From NCBI RefSeq assembly GCF_030010375.1, contig NZ_JASCRY010000001.1, forward strand, positions 124,001-188,000: DNA of 64,000 nt, read 5' to 3'. The stretch comes from Flavobacterium yafengii (GTDB lineage Bacteria > Bacteroidota > Bacteroidia > Flavobacteriales > Flavobacteriaceae). The notes below the pieces were generated by a model that did no database searches, was not told the origin of the DNA, and was given only the letters and a program-made list of their open reading frames with translations. The stretch's first letter is position 1, and each line of letters starts with the position of its first letter. The position numbers were made by a program, and so were the translations under genes. Of the stretch, positions 1-8,953 are shown piece after piece.

Positions 1-1296
1 ACCAACTTTACCGATACCATTATTAAAAACAAAATCATTAAAAGGTTTCACCATTTGGTTTGGACCAAAATAACCTAAATCACCACCTTGTTGTGCTGAT
101 GAATCATCAGAACTTGTAAAAGCCAACATCATGAAACTATCCGGATTAGCATTTACTTGTGCCAAAATACTTTCTGCTTTTGTTTTTGCTTGTTCTTTTG
201 TTCTTTTTTCTTTTTGGTTAGGAACTTGTGTTCCTTCATAACCAATTAAAATATGACTTGCTTTAGCATTAACTCCTGATTTCATCCCCATAGATTTTGA
301 AATACAGTAGTATTTTCCAAACATATATGGTCCATAAACTGCACCTGGAGCAAGGTTAAATAATTTATCAGCATCTACAGCCGGTAAATCTTTTTTAGCG
401 ATATAAGTTGAATCATAAGGAACGTCTGAATTTGAATTAACAAATTCAACCGTGTTTGTAGTAGTTCTAAATCCTGGTAACGTATCGTTTTTACCTGTCG
501 CTTGGTTGTAAACCACACTTCCGGTTAACAATGTATTTATTTTTGTTTTAACTTCAGTTTCATCAGCAGCAGAAGCTTTGTCTTCGATCAAAACATATTC
601 TACTTCACGAGATTCGTCCGCTTTGTATTTTTTTTCATTTTTCTTCATGAAATCAACAATTTCAGCATCAGTAACTTTAACTTCACTGTCTTTAATTGTA
701 GAATATAAACCTGCAACGTAAGCAAAATTTACTTTGTTTGCTTCCATTTCATATTTCAACTTTCCTTCGCTTTCAGTTGTATAAACTGCTGCTTTAATCA
801 AAGTATTATACATTTGGTATTTAGCATTCAAATCAGCATCTTTCTCTCTATCTTTCAAGAATTGAGCTTGTGCAGGATTTGCTTTAAAGTATTCTTTAAA
901 TTTTACAACATCAAAAACACCAGCAGCATTTAAAAACAATGGATTTCCACCAATATTTTGATCAGCTTTCAAAACTTCCAACAAGTGTTTTTCACCTACT
1001 CTAAGTCCTAATTTATCAAATTCAGAAGTTAGTAAAGCAACAGAAACCTCTTGCTCCCAAACTCTGTTAGCTGCTTCAGTTGACGTAATCCCTTGACCAC
1101 TTTTTTCAACATTACTTACTTTAACTCTAAAATCTTCAAATGAAATATCTTTTCCATCGATGCTTCCTACATCTTTTGATGTACTGCTAAAACCACCGCT
1201 ATTGAATATATCACCTATGATAAATGCTAATAAACAAAACCCGATAACGAGTATCAGAAGAAGTGAACGTTGTCTAATTTTTTGTAAAACTGCCAT
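1..1296 (-). CDS. PpiD-like periplasmic peptidylprolyl isomerase (partial, C-terminus cut off)
   Basis: A reading frame of 432 codons starts at the ATG complementary to 1294-1296 and runs open to the window edge, so the C-terminus is missing. The product begins with a short cytoplasmic stretch and one membrane segment (about residues 11-28), then a SurA_N-like helical region. Near the cut end it enters a parvulin domain (KASHILIGYEG, then QQGGDLGYFG). This is the layout of PpiD, a membrane-anchored chaperone/prolyl isomerase that helps outer-membrane proteins fold in the periplasm. It is last in a minus-strand run with CNNM, LptC and beta-barrel genes, which fits an envelope role. The family call is firm; PpiD rather than another SurA_N-type isomerase is inferred from the N-terminal anchor. 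Confidence 0.88.
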   Translation of the reverse strand, partial: MAVLQKIRQRSLLLILVIGFCLLAFIIGDIFNSGGFSSTSKDVGSIDGKDISFEDFRVKVSNVEKSGQGITSTEAANRVWEQEVSVALLTSEFDKLGLRVGEKHLLEVLKADQNIGGNPLFLNAAGVFDVVKFKEYFKANPAQAQFLKDREKDADLNAKYQMYNTLIKAAVYTTESEGKLKYEMEANKVNFAYVAGLYSTIKDSEVKVTDAEIVDFMKKNEKKYKADESREVEYVLIEDKASAADETEVKTKINTLLTGSVVYNQATGKNDTLPGFRTTTNTVEFVNSNSDVPYDSTYIAKKDLPAVDADKLFNLAPGAVYGPYMFGKYYCISKSMGMKSGVNAKASHILIGYEGTQVPNQKEKRTKEQAKTKAESILAQVNANPDSFMMLAFTSSDDSSAQQGGDLGYFGPNQMVKPFNDFVFNNGIGKVG

Positions 1297-1404
1297 TTTA
1301 TTGTTGTTAATTTTTATATTCAGTTTGCGAAAATACAATTATCTAATTAATAATTATACTAGTAGCGTTTTATTTTGCAAGAAATTTTATTTTCCTAAAA
1401 AAAA

Positions 1405-2664
1405 TCACTCTTGTACGGTCATTTTTACTAATTCTATTTTCTTATTTGTGGCTTCTTCAATTATAAAATGATAGCTGCCTATGGTAATTGCCTCCCCTTT
1501 TTGAGGGATTTCTTTTGTAAAATCGACTATAAAACCGCCAAGCGTTCCATAAGAATCACTTTCGGGAATAGCTAATTTATAGGTATCGTTTAAGTATTCA
1601 ACATCAAAACGAGTTGAAAAAATAAAGACTCCATCACCCAATTCTTTTTCTATCAATTCTTCGTCTGAATCGTGTTCATCTTCAATTTCGCCAAAAAGCT
1701 CTTCTACAATATCTTCTATAGTAATAATCCCCGACGTTCCTCCGTACTCATCTAATACTACAGCGACACTTTTTCGCTTTTTAGTAAGCAAATTCATAGC
1801 GTCTTTTATGAATATTGTCTCCGGAACAAACTCAACCGAAATCACAATTTCCTTGATATTATTTGGTTTTTTAAACAAATCAAACGAATGGACATAACCA
1901 ATGATATCGTCGAGTGAATTTTGATACACCACAATCTTAGAATAACCCGTTTCTATAAATAATTCTTTGAGATTTTCAATTGAATCGAATACTTCAACCG
2001 CAATAATTTCGGTTCTGGGACTCATCACATCTCTGGCTTTCACACCAGAAAATTCCAAGGCATTTTGAAACATGAGTATTTCAGAATCTACCATTTCGTT
2101 GTCCTCCACACTACTCATTTGTTCGGTAATGTAATTCCCAAGTTCTATTCTACTGAAATATAACTGAACGTTATCTCCTTCAGTTTTGAAGAATTTCTTC
2201 AAAATAAAATCAGAAATCCCAATAAAAAAAGTAGAAATGAAATAGAAAAACTTATAAAAAACATAAGCTGGAACAGCAAAAATCTTAATTAATGAGTTCG
2301 CATAAATTTGAAAAAAAACTTTAGGAAGAAATTCTGCAGTGATTAATATCACGAGCGTCGAAACCAGAATTTGAAGCACTAAACTGAACCAATCTGACAA
2401 ATGATATCCTAAAGCAGCAAACCAGCGCAACAACAATTCGCTCATAAAATAACCATAAACCACCATCGCTATAGTATTACCAATAAGCATGGTTACTATA
2501 AAATTAGTCGGTTTTTCAGTAAGCTTCGTAAGTATTTTTGAAACGAAATTATCTTGTTTTTTTTCAATCTCAAGATAAATTTTATTTGAAGAGACAAAGG
2601 CTATCTCCATTCCTGAAAAAAAAGCACTTAGTATTAGACACAATATGATAATACTAATTTCCAT
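1405..2664 (-). CDS. CNNM/CorC-type membrane protein with CBS pair
   Basis: The 419-residue product has an N-terminal DUF21/CNNM membrane region (about 1-150, with FFSGMEIAFVSSNK early on). A CBS-domain pair follows (about 195-315; it contains DVMSPRTEI and VVLDEYGGTSGIITIEDIVEELFGEI split across the pair). A C-terminal CorC/HlyC domain ends the protein (about 335-415, SDSYGTLGGFI). Proteins of this family are linked to magnesium or cobalt export and were formerly called hemolysins. The gliding protein GldE belongs to the same superfamily, but the usual gldD neighbour is absent here, so I do not call it GldE. The stop lies about 100 bp upstream of the ppiD-like start. Only 3 bp separate it from the small gene upstream, so the two are probably co-transcribed. 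Confidence 0.88.
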   Translation of the reverse strand: MEISIIILCLILSAFFSGMEIAFVSSNKIYLEIEKKQDNFVSKILTKLTEKPTNFIVTMLIGNTIAMVVYGYFMSELLLRWFAALGYHLSDWFSLVLQILVSTLVILITAEFLPKVFFQIYANSLIKIFAVPAYVFYKFFYFISTFFIGISDFILKKFFKTEGDNVQLYFSRIELGNYITEQMSSVEDNEMVDSEILMFQNALEFSGVKARDVMSPRTEIIAVEVFDSIENLKELFIETGYSKIVVYQNSLDDIIGYVHSFDLFKKPNNIKEIVISVEFVPETIFIKDAMNLLTKKRKSVAVVLDEYGGTSGIITIEDIVEELFGEIEDEHDSDEELIEKELGDGVFIFSTRFDVEYLNDTYKLAIPESDSYGTLGGFIVDFTKEIPQKGEAITIGSYHFIIEEATNKKIELVKMTVQE

Positions 2665-2667
2665 TAA

Positions 2668-2862
2668 TTAGGATTTTTTGTTTCGATCATCAAATTTTTT
2701 GGCAAATTTTCTTCTAAAGAAAAACATGAAAATAGCCAATCCTGCAATCATGAAACTCAACCAAAACGTTCCTTCGGGATCATTTAATTTAGTAACACCA
2801 TCGTAAATGAAATAGGCTCCAAAAACAAGGTAAACGTATTGTGTATATTTTAGGTAATTCAT
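2668..2862 (-). CDS. small two-helix membrane protein, function unknown
   Basis: This 64-residue protein has two hydrophobic segments (about 10-22 and 34-50) and ends in a strongly basic tail (RRKFAKKFDDRNKKS). No family is recognised. It sits in a tight minus-strand run, 12 bp after lptC and 3 bp before the CNNM gene, which supports it being a real gene. The basic tail after the second helix suggests both ends face the cytoplasm. No function can be assigned. Confidence 0.72.
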   Translation of the reverse strand: MNYLKYTQYVYLVFGAYFIYDGVTKLNDPEGTFWLSFMIAGLAIFMFFFRRKFAKKFDDRNKKS

Positions 2863-2874
2863 AATGTATTTATA

Positions 2875-3429
2875 TTAATCGGCGGATTCTATTTCGCCAG
2901 TTATTTTTTGAGAATTAATTACTTTGAAATCTTTACTAAAATCGATTCCTTGTCCATTTGAAGTTCCTTTTGGGTCTGATAATTTAAATTTTCTTTCCGT
3001 AAAGAACCATTCGTTTTTTTGATCAAAATACAATTGTTCGGTTTCTAAAGTCTGGCCATCTTCCGTGAAAATTTTTACTTTTCCTTGTAAATCAATAATG
3101 CTTGTGCCTTTGTACGAAATAGCATAATTGGATTTGATAAATGTTTTCTTCGCTTTTTTATCAAATAAAGTAACATCGATTCCTTTTGGAAATTCGGTGA
3201 AAGGAAAATCAACACTGGAATAATCCAACATTTTAGCACTTACAAGAATTGCAGTAATTCGCCCCGAATCAGTGTATTTCAAATTTACCAAATCAGCGTC
3301 ACTATTTGGAATAAATTCCGAAAAATTAATCTTCTGAATTTCCTTAAAATTACTTTCGCAACCAAAAAATAGTGTCACAGCAAAAACTGTGACAACTAAT
3401 TTAAGATACTGTTTTTTGACTAAAGCCAT
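2875..3429 (-). CDS. lptC: LptC-like LPS-export protein
   Basis: The 184-residue protein opens with a lipoprotein-type signal (hydrophobic stretch ending VTLFFGC, so a lipidated Cys near residue 24). It then has repeated beta strands, including DLQGKVKIFTEDGQTLETEQLYFDQ, the pattern of the LptA/LptC fold. In the Bacteroidota form LptC links the inner-membrane LptBFG complex to LptA and carries lipopolysaccharide across the periplasm. Family LptC proteins in Proteobacteria keep a membrane anchor, whereas this one looks like a lipoprotein, as is common in Bacteroidota. It lies downstream of the beta-barrel gene and upstream of the small membrane gene in one run of envelope genes. Confidence 0.85.
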   Translation of the reverse strand: MALVKKQYLKLVVTVFAVTLFFGCESNFKEIQKINFSEFIPNSDADLVNLKYTDSGRITAILVSAKMLDYSSVDFPFTEFPKGIDVTLFDKKAKKTFIKSNYAISYKGTSIIDLQGKVKIFTEDGQTLETEQLYFDQKNEWFFTERKFKLSDPKGTSNGQGIDFSKDFKVINSQKITGEIESAD

Positions 3430-3476
3430 ACGCTGAACTTGACCAAGATATTTGGTACTACTACCTATTCTTGTTA

Positions 3477-4727
3477 TTAGTTGAATTTTCGTTTTTCAAA
3501 CCATTTGTCATTAAGTGAAAAACTCACACTTAAGTTTGCATAGTTCTCCTGAACAAGATTTGCTTTTGTAGTTCCTTTTTTCCCTAATTCGAAACCAAAA
3601 TTCACATTTGAGAAACTACCCGTTATAGGAAGTCCTAAACCAAAAGTAACTCCCATATCATTTATAGATTCAGAGTTGATAACCAATCCTGTTTTTTCAT
3701 ATTTAAGACCAGCTCTGTAAACAATTCTTTTTGTATAACTAGAAAACGAATTGTAATTAGGAATATAATACCCTCCTAAACTCACGCTGCCATATTTCCC
3801 ATAACCTACATTAGCTGCATCATTGTATTCATTAGCCTGCCCCGAAGTTTTACCGTAAGAAATCTTACCGCCAACAAGCCATTTTTTAGCCTCTCCAATC
3901 CCTGCGCTTAACGATATTTTACTTGGCAATGTTATACTTGCTTCAGTTTTTACATCATCAAGAGCATCAACAACAGCCAAATCAAAATTTGAATTATAGA
4001 TTACTGTCGAAATATTTCTAGTGTTTTTAGATGTTAAAGTACTTTCCAAAGAATAAGTCAAACTACTGAAAACAGATATTTTTTTGTAAATCTTGGTTTG
4101 ATACATCATTCCAAGATTAAAATTCACTCCTGATAAATCTGCTGAATTCAATTCGCGTGTCCCAATAGGAACTCCAGTAATAAATTCTAGGTTATTGGTT
4201 TCAATTTTTCCAAAGTTATAATTCACATCGGCACCAATGTTAAAATTTGGAGCGATTTTATATCCAACACCAAAAAAAGCTTTATTCAAACCACCTGTAC
4301 CATTAAAACGCTTGTTGTTTTCTGTGGCACTTTCTGAAATAGATTCAATTTTATACCCAACAGAAGAATATGGAATCAATCCAAAACCAAAACCAAACTT
4401 ACCCAAAGGCAAACCAACTGCTAAATAATCCAAAGTAGTTCTTCTGGCATTAGCTGATTCAGTATTGTTTTTTAAAGTTGTAGTCCCGTAAGTTCCTCCT
4501 AAAGTAAACGTAGTTAATTTAAGATTTGCGTAACTGGCTGGATTTTGTAAGTTCATGTGTATACTATCCTGCTCAACAGCCACTCCTGCCATAGAGCGGT
4601 TTTCAAGCGTTCCTTTGAACCTTACATCCCCAATTCCGTAAAAAGAATATGGAGAAGATGTTCCTTCTTGAGCAAAAGACACTAATGATAAAAGCAAACA
4701 TGCGCTTATTATAATTTTTTTAATCAT
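3477..4727 (-). CDS. outer-membrane beta-barrel protein of unknown function
   Basis: The 416-residue product has a signal peptide ending near SFAQ (residue about 20). Alternating glycine/aromatic beta strands then run through the rest of the chain (for example KFGFGFGLIPYSSVGYKI), typical of a FadL/PorV-like barrel. The start EGTSSPYSFYGIGDVRFKGTLENRSMAGV resembles a conserved Bacteroidota outer-membrane family often left as hypothetical. Its start codon overlaps the end of coaX by 8 bp, so translation is probably coupled. The substrate or partner is not visible from the sequence. Confidence 0.75.
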   Translation of the reverse strand: MIKKIIISACLLLSLVSFAQEGTSSPYSFYGIGDVRFKGTLENRSMAGVAVEQDSIHMNLQNPASYANLKLTTFTLGGTYGTTTLKNNTESANARRTTLDYLAVGLPLGKFGFGFGLIPYSSVGYKIESISESATENNKRFNGTGGLNKAFFGVGYKIAPNFNIGADVNYNFGKIETNNLEFITGVPIGTRELNSADLSGVNFNLGMMYQTKIYKKISVFSSLTYSLESTLTSKNTRNISTVIYNSNFDLAVVDALDDVKTEASITLPSKISLSAGIGEAKKWLVGGKISYGKTSGQANEYNDAANVGYGKYGSVSLGGYYIPNYNSFSSYTKRIVYRAGLKYEKTGLVINSESINDMGVTFGLGLPITGSFSNVNFGFELGKKGTTKANLVQENYANLSVSFSLNDKWFEKRKFN

Positions 4728-5454
4728 TTTTGATTTTATATTGAAATGTTTGATTCAAACTCTCCAGAAGAAAATTTGAATTGGCAAATATGGTATTTTT
4801 TAATCGTTTAGCCAAAAAATCTGTGTCGCCACCCGTTAAAATTATTATAAAATTTGAATACCTTGCTTTATATTCATCGATAAAACCGTCAATCTCATAG
4901 ACGAAACCGTTAACCACACCAGAATGAATCGATTCAGAAGTGGATGTTCCAATGAAATCTTTTGGACTTTCTAATGATAACAAAGGAAGTTTGGCCGTAA
5001 AATTATGCAAGGCTTCGTAGCGCAATCGCAATCCTGGCGCGATGGCTCCACCCAAATAATTATTTTCTTCATCAATAAAATCATACGTAACACACGTTCC
5101 TGCATCAATAACCAATCGATTCTGATTTGGAAACTGAAGCGTGGCTCCTGCTGCAAGAACCATTCGGTCAATTCCCAAAGTTTTAGGAGTCGCATAACGA
5201 TTCAGGAACGGAAAAGGATCTTCATGGGATAGAAAATGCACATTCAATACATTGTTATAGGCTAAAAAAGACTGTTTTTCGACATCTCCAACAGACGAAA
5301 CGATCAAATCAGTTATTTTTTCGAATTTTTTTAAAATATTTTCAATATTTTTTTGAAGTTCTATTTTAGAAAAAACAAAAATTTCAAAAAGGGTAGCATC
5401 CTCAAAGACAGCCGCTTTAATTCTGGTATTTCCAACATCGACAACTAAAATCAT
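4720..5454 (-). CDS. coaX: type III pantothenate kinase
   Basis: The 244-residue protein phosphorylates pantothenate, the first step of coenzyme A synthesis, in the cytoplasm. Visible ASKHA-fold motifs are the N-terminal phosphate loop MILVVDVGNTRIK, the GIDRM motif at about 140, and VIDAGTCVTYDF with the catalytic Asp. Length matches CoaX (about 240-260). It is the first gene of the minus-strand run and overlaps the following beta-barrel gene by 8 bp. Upstream, tRNA-Phe is transcribed in the opposite direction. Confidence 0.93.
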   Translation of the reverse strand: MILVVDVGNTRIKAAVFEDATLFEIFVFSKIELQKNIENILKKFEKITDLIVSSVGDVEKQSFLAYNNVLNVHFLSHEDPFPFLNRYATPKTLGIDRMVLAAGATLQFPNQNRLVIDAGTCVTYDFIDEENNYLGGAIAPGLRLRYEALHNFTAKLPLLSLESPKDFIGTSTSESIHSGVVNGFVYEIDGFIDEYKARYSNFIIILTGGDTDFLAKRLKNTIFANSNFLLESLNQTFQYKIKND

Positions 5455-5552
5455 AATTTGGTTTTTGATGTTGCGAAGGTACGAATTGATTTTTTTTAAA
5501 AAATGTTTTGGATAAACTAAAAATCATTCTATATTTGCACCCGCAATAGCGA

Positions 5553-5625
5553 GGTACCTTAGCTCAGATGGTAGAGCAATGGACTGAAAATCCATGTGTC
5601 CCTGGTTCGATCCCTGGAGGTACCA
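5553..5625 (+). tRNA. tRNA-Phe (GAA)
   Basis: A full cloverleaf can be drawn by hand. The acceptor stem is GGTACCT with AGGTACC, the D stem GCTC/GAGC, and the anticodon stem ATGGA/TCCAT around the loop CTGAAAA, so the anticodon is GAA. The T loop is TTCGATC. The discriminator base is A at 5625 and the CCA end is not encoded. The T stem reads CCTGG on both sides, which leaves a T-T mismatch in its middle. Confidence 0.95.
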
Positions 5626-5628
5626 CAA

Positions 5629-5657
5629 AACCCGAATAGAAATATTCGGGTTTTTTG
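5629..5657 (+). terminator. rho-independent terminator of tRNA-Phe
   Basis: A 10-bp perfect stem AACCCGAATA / TATTCGGGTT with a GAAA tetraloop is followed by a run of T residues. It begins 3 bp after the tRNA end. Confidence 0.9.
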
Positions 5658-5874
5658 TTTTTAGACAATTCCCAACCAGGTACTCCTTTTAGCTACCAGC
5701 ATTAAACATCTCCAACTCATTTCCCACAAAATATAACGCTTTTAAAATTCTGCCAAAAGCTGAAACCATTCCTAATGTTCTAATTATTTAAAAGAATAAT
5801 AAGACAAAAACTCCCTCAATCTCCTTTTTTAAAATTACTTAGAATAAAAAAAATTTAAATTAAGTATTTAAATA

Positions 5875-5896
5875 TAAGTATTAATACTTATATTTG
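5875..5896 (+). promoter_or_regulatory. operator TAAGTA-N4-TACTTA overlapping a -7 box, nirB promoter
   Basis: The 16-bp core TAAGTATTAATACTTA (5875-5890) lies inside a perfect 26-bp palindrome (5870-5895). Its right half runs into TATATTTG (5889-5896), a good Bacteroidota -7 box (TAnnTTTG), 26 bp before the nirB start. The same core recurs before narK, the porin/ABC operon, the nitrate reductase and moeA. The site is therefore inferred to be bound by the FNR-like regulator at 19336-20040. Confidence 0.75.
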
Positions 5897-5922
5897 CGTA
5901 ATAATACTTAATTAATTAGATT

Positions 5923-8430
5923 ATGATTAAAGTAATAGTAGTCGGAAACGGCATGGTAGGTTACAAATTTTGCGAAAAATTCATTGCGAAATCAGGACAT
6001 GAAGAATACCAAATCACCGTATTTGGAGAAGAACCAAGACGCGCTTACGATAGAGTTCACCTAAGTGAATACTTTGCAGGTAAAAGCGCTGACGACTTAT
6101 CATTATCAACATCAAATTGGTATGAAGAGAATAATATCATCCTAAACACCTCTGAATTAATTACTGATATTAATAGAGAACAAAAAACAATACATACCCA
6201 TTTAGAAAAAACCCATACTTACGACTACTTAGTTTTAGCAACAGGTTCAGCCGCTTTTGTGCCACCTATTGAAGGAGTGGAAAAAGAAGGCGTTTTTGTA
6301 TACAGAACCATTGAAGATCTGGATGCAATTATGGCTTACGCCAAAAAAATAAAACGAAATGGCGCTACCGAAGCTGCCGTTCTGGGTGGTGGATTATTAG
6401 GATTAGAAGCCGCTAAAGCAGTATACGACTTAGGATTAAATCCTCACGTAGTCGAATTTGCTCCTCGATTAATGCCTAGACAATTGGATAAAGGCGCCAG
6501 TGACATGCTACAATCAAAAATCGAAGAACTTAATATTAGCATTCATCTTAACAAATCAACACAATATATTGCTGGAGAGCATGCTATCACAGGAATGATG
6601 TTTGAAGGAGATGATTTACTTAAAGTAGACATGCTGGTAATTTCTGCAGGGATAAAACCACGAGATGAATTAGGAAGGGTTTCCGGACTGGAAGTGGGAG
6701 TACGAGGAGGAATTGTAGTAAACAACCAAATGCAATCTTCAGATCCATACATCTATGCGATAGGCGAAGTGGCACTTTACAATCATATGATTTATGGTCT
6801 TGTAGCCCCTGGATATGAAATGGCCGATGTTGCCGCTGAACAAATACTGAAAGGAGCAAAAACGATGAGAGACACCATCGACATGTCGACACAATTAAAA
6901 TTAATTGGCGTTGAAGTGGCGAGTTTTGGAGATCCATTTATAGAAAATGAAGAAGTGACCGCCATTGTTTACGAAAATAAATTAAGCGGAATTTATAAAA
7001 GAATCAATGTTACTAAAGATTCCAAAACCTTATTGGGCGGAATTTTAGTAGGCGATTCCAGTGATTACAATGCATTATTCCAAATTTACAGCAATGCCAT
7101 GCCGTTACCTAAAAACCCGGAAGATTTGATTCTTGGTTCGAGAGGTGGCGAAGCAGCTTCTTTTGGAAGTGCAATGGATTTACCGGATACTGCCGTAATC
7201 TGCTCTTGCGAAAATGTGACGAAAGGCGCTATTTGCTGCTCTATCGTTGATGAAACTTGCGCTACTTTTGGAGATGTAGTAAAACACACTAAAGCAACAA
7301 CGGGTTGTGGCGGATGCAAACCAATGGTTGTTGATCTTGTAAAAGCAACTCAAAAATCATTAGGAAAAGAAGTCAAAGATGTGATTTGCGAACATTTTGC
7401 ATACAACAGACAAGAATTATACGACATTATAAAAATCAACAAATTTACCAGTCACGACGAAGTCTTAGGCGTTGTAGGAAAAGGAGATGGATGTGAGGTT
7501 TGCAAACCCCTTATCTCTTCCATATTTTCCAGTATTTATAATGACACTGCTAACAAACACGTTACTGCACAAGATTCAAATGATAGATTCTTGGCAAATA
7601 TTCAACGCAACGGAACCTATTCAGTAGTACCAAGAATTGCAGGTGGAGAAATAACTGCCGACAAACTTATCGTTATCGGTGAAGTGGCCAAAGAATACAA
7701 TTTGTACACCAAAATTACCGGAGGGCAACGGATCGATTTATTTGGGGCGCAACTCAATGATTTACCTAAAATTTGGAAAATTCTAATTGACAATGGTTTT
7801 GAAAGCGGTCACGCGTACGGAAAATCACTGCGTACTGTAAAAAGCTGTGTGGGTAACGCTTGGTGTCGCTACGGAATGGATGAAAGTGCCGGTTTTGCTA
7901 TCGAATTAGAGAACAGATACAAAGGACTTCGCTCTCCTCATAAAATAAAAGGAGGCGTTTCTGCTTGTATTCGCGAATGCGCCGAAGCAAGAGGAAAAGA
8001 TTTCGGATTAATCGCAGTTGAAGGTGGCTGGAACTTATACATCTGCGGTAACGGTGGTGCAAATCCTAAACATGCCGTATTATTGGCCGAACAAATTGAC
8101 AGAGAGACTTGTATCAAATACTTAGATCGTTTCTTGATGTTTTACATCCGTACAGCGGGTCCATTAGTGCGAACTTCTACTTGGCTGGAAAAACTGGAAG
8201 GCGGATTAGATTATCTAAAAGAAGTAGTAATCAATGACAGCCTAGGAATTGTAGAAGCATTAGAAACCGAAATGCAAGGCTTGGTAGATACTTTCGAATG
8301 CGAATGGAAACAAGCCATTGAGGATCCTGAAATGATGAAACGTTTTAGCCATTTCACTAATTCTGATGAAGCGGACGACAACATTGCTTTTGTTTCTCTT
8401 AGAGATCAAAAAATGCCAAAACCTTGGTAA
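5923..8430 (+). CDS. nirB: nitrite reductase (NAD(P)H) large subunit
   Basis: The 835-residue cytoplasmic enzyme reduces nitrite to ammonium with siroheme. The domains in order are: an FAD/NAD(P)H oxidoreductase half (1-400, with VVGNGMVGYKFCE and AVLGGGLLGLEAAKAVYDLG); one or two BFD-type [2Fe-2S] motifs (CSCENV to GCGGCKP at about 427-467, then a degenerate second with CEVC); a ferredoxin-like half domain; and the siroheme/[4Fe-4S] domain. The cluster ligands are C642-x5-C648 and C682-x3-C686, all present. Length matches NirB. nirD follows after 116 bp that contain a small hairpin repeat. It is first in the probable operon nirB-nirD-DUF4202-kinase-regulator and lies under the palindromic operator. 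Cofactor supply fits the cobA and moa genes further on. Confidence 0.96.
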   Translation: MIKVIVVGNGMVGYKFCEKFIAKSGHEEYQITVFGEEPRRAYDRVHLSEYFAGKSADDLSLSTSNWYEENNIILNTSELITDINREQKTIHTHLEKTHTYDYLVLATGSAAFVPPIEGVEKEGVFVYRTIEDLDAIMAYAKKIKRNGATEAAVLGGGLLGLEAAKAVYDLGLNPHVVEFAPRLMPRQLDKGASDMLQSKIEELNISIHLNKSTQYIAGEHAITGMMFEGDDLLKVDMLVISAGIKPRDELGRVSGLEVGVRGGIVVNNQMQSSDPYIYAIGEVALYNHMIYGLVAPGYEMADVAAEQILKGAKTMRDTIDMSTQLKLIGVEVASFGDPFIENEEVTAIVYENKLSGIYKRINVTKDSKTLLGGILVGDSSDYNALFQIYSNAMPLPKNPEDLILGSRGGEAASFGSAMDLPDTAVICSCENVTKGAICCSIVDETCATFGDVVKHTKATTGCGGCKPMVVDLVKATQKSLGKEVKDVICEHFAYNRQELYDIIKINKFTSHDEVLGVVGKGDGCEVCKPLISSIFSSIYNDTANKHVTAQDSNDRFLANIQRNGTYSVVPRIAGGEITADKLIVIGEVAKEYNLYTKITGGQRIDLFGAQLNDLPKIWKILIDNGFESGHAYGKSLRTVKSCVGNAWCRYGMDESAGFAIELENRYKGLRSPHKIKGGVSACIRECAEARGKDFGLIAVEGGWNLYICGNGGANPKHAVLLAEQIDRETCIKYLDRFLMFYIRTAGPLVRTSTWLEKLEGGLDYLKEVVINDSLGIVEALETEMQGLVDTFECEWKQAIEDPEMMKRFSHFTNSDEADDNIAFVSLRDQKMPKPW

Positions 8431-8498
8431 TCTGACATTTTAAAATAAAACGACTACTACATAATACACAACTAATTAACTGTTTTTAGCCTTTGATT

Positions 8499-8515
8499 CC
8501 TCTCCTTTGGAGAGG
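8499..8515. repeat. small intergenic hairpin between nirB and nirD
   Basis: CCTCTCC-TTT-GGAGAGG forms a perfect 7-bp stem and is followed by GGGCCAAGGTGAA. It resembles short G-rich hairpin repeats that I recall from Flavobacterium intergenic regions. There is no T-run, so it is not a normal terminator. It may stabilise or separate the nirB message. Confidence 0.5.
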
Positions 8516-8546
8516 GGGCCAAGGTGAAAATTAAAAGATTATTCAA

Positions 8547-8924
8547 ATGGAAAACATTCTAAATCAATACGAAACCGTAAACTCAGACGAAGTAAAAGTA
8601 TGGTTCAAGGCAGGGAAAATAGCTGATTTTCCCAGCAATGGCGGTGGTTGTATTAAATACAAAAACAAACAAATCGCTATTATAAAATTCGACAGAAGAA
8701 ACGAATGGTACGCCTGCCAAAACTTATGTCCCCACAAAATGGAAATGGTACTTTCCAGAGGAATGATTGGTTCCGCTGATGATATTCCTAAAATTGCCTG
8801 TCCAATGCACAAGAAAACATTTTCTCTTGTCGATGGATCAAATTTGAATGGAGATGATTTAAAAATTGCCACTTATCCGGTAAAAATTGTTGAAAATGAG
8901 GTCTTCGTAGGCTTTTTGGAATAA
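8547..8924 (+). CDS. nirD: nitrite reductase small subunit, Rieske-type
   Basis: The 125-residue protein has the Rieske-like fold of NirD. CQNLCPHKMEMVLSRG and CPMHKKTFSLVDG are visible and keep C, H, C, H ligand-like positions. NirD of E. coli-type enzymes lacks a bound cluster. Here the C..CPHK and CPMHKK residues look as if a [2Fe-2S] centre could be held, which is not certain. It partners NirB in nitrite reduction and sits directly after nirB on the same strand. Confidence 0.92.
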   Translation: MENILNQYETVNSDEVKVWFKAGKIADFPSNGGGCIKYKNKQIAIIKFDRRNEWYACQNLCPHKMEMVLSRGMIGSADDIPKIACPMHKKTFSLVDGSNLNGDDLKIATYPVKIVENEVFVGFLE

Positions 8925-8953
8925 TTATGTATCTTTGATTTTTAACTTTTCAA

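Noticed and set aside
1405..2664. Gliding motility gene gldE
   Set aside because: The protein belongs to the same CNNM/CBS superfamily, but the gldD neighbour is missing and the surrounding genes are envelope housekeeping genes.
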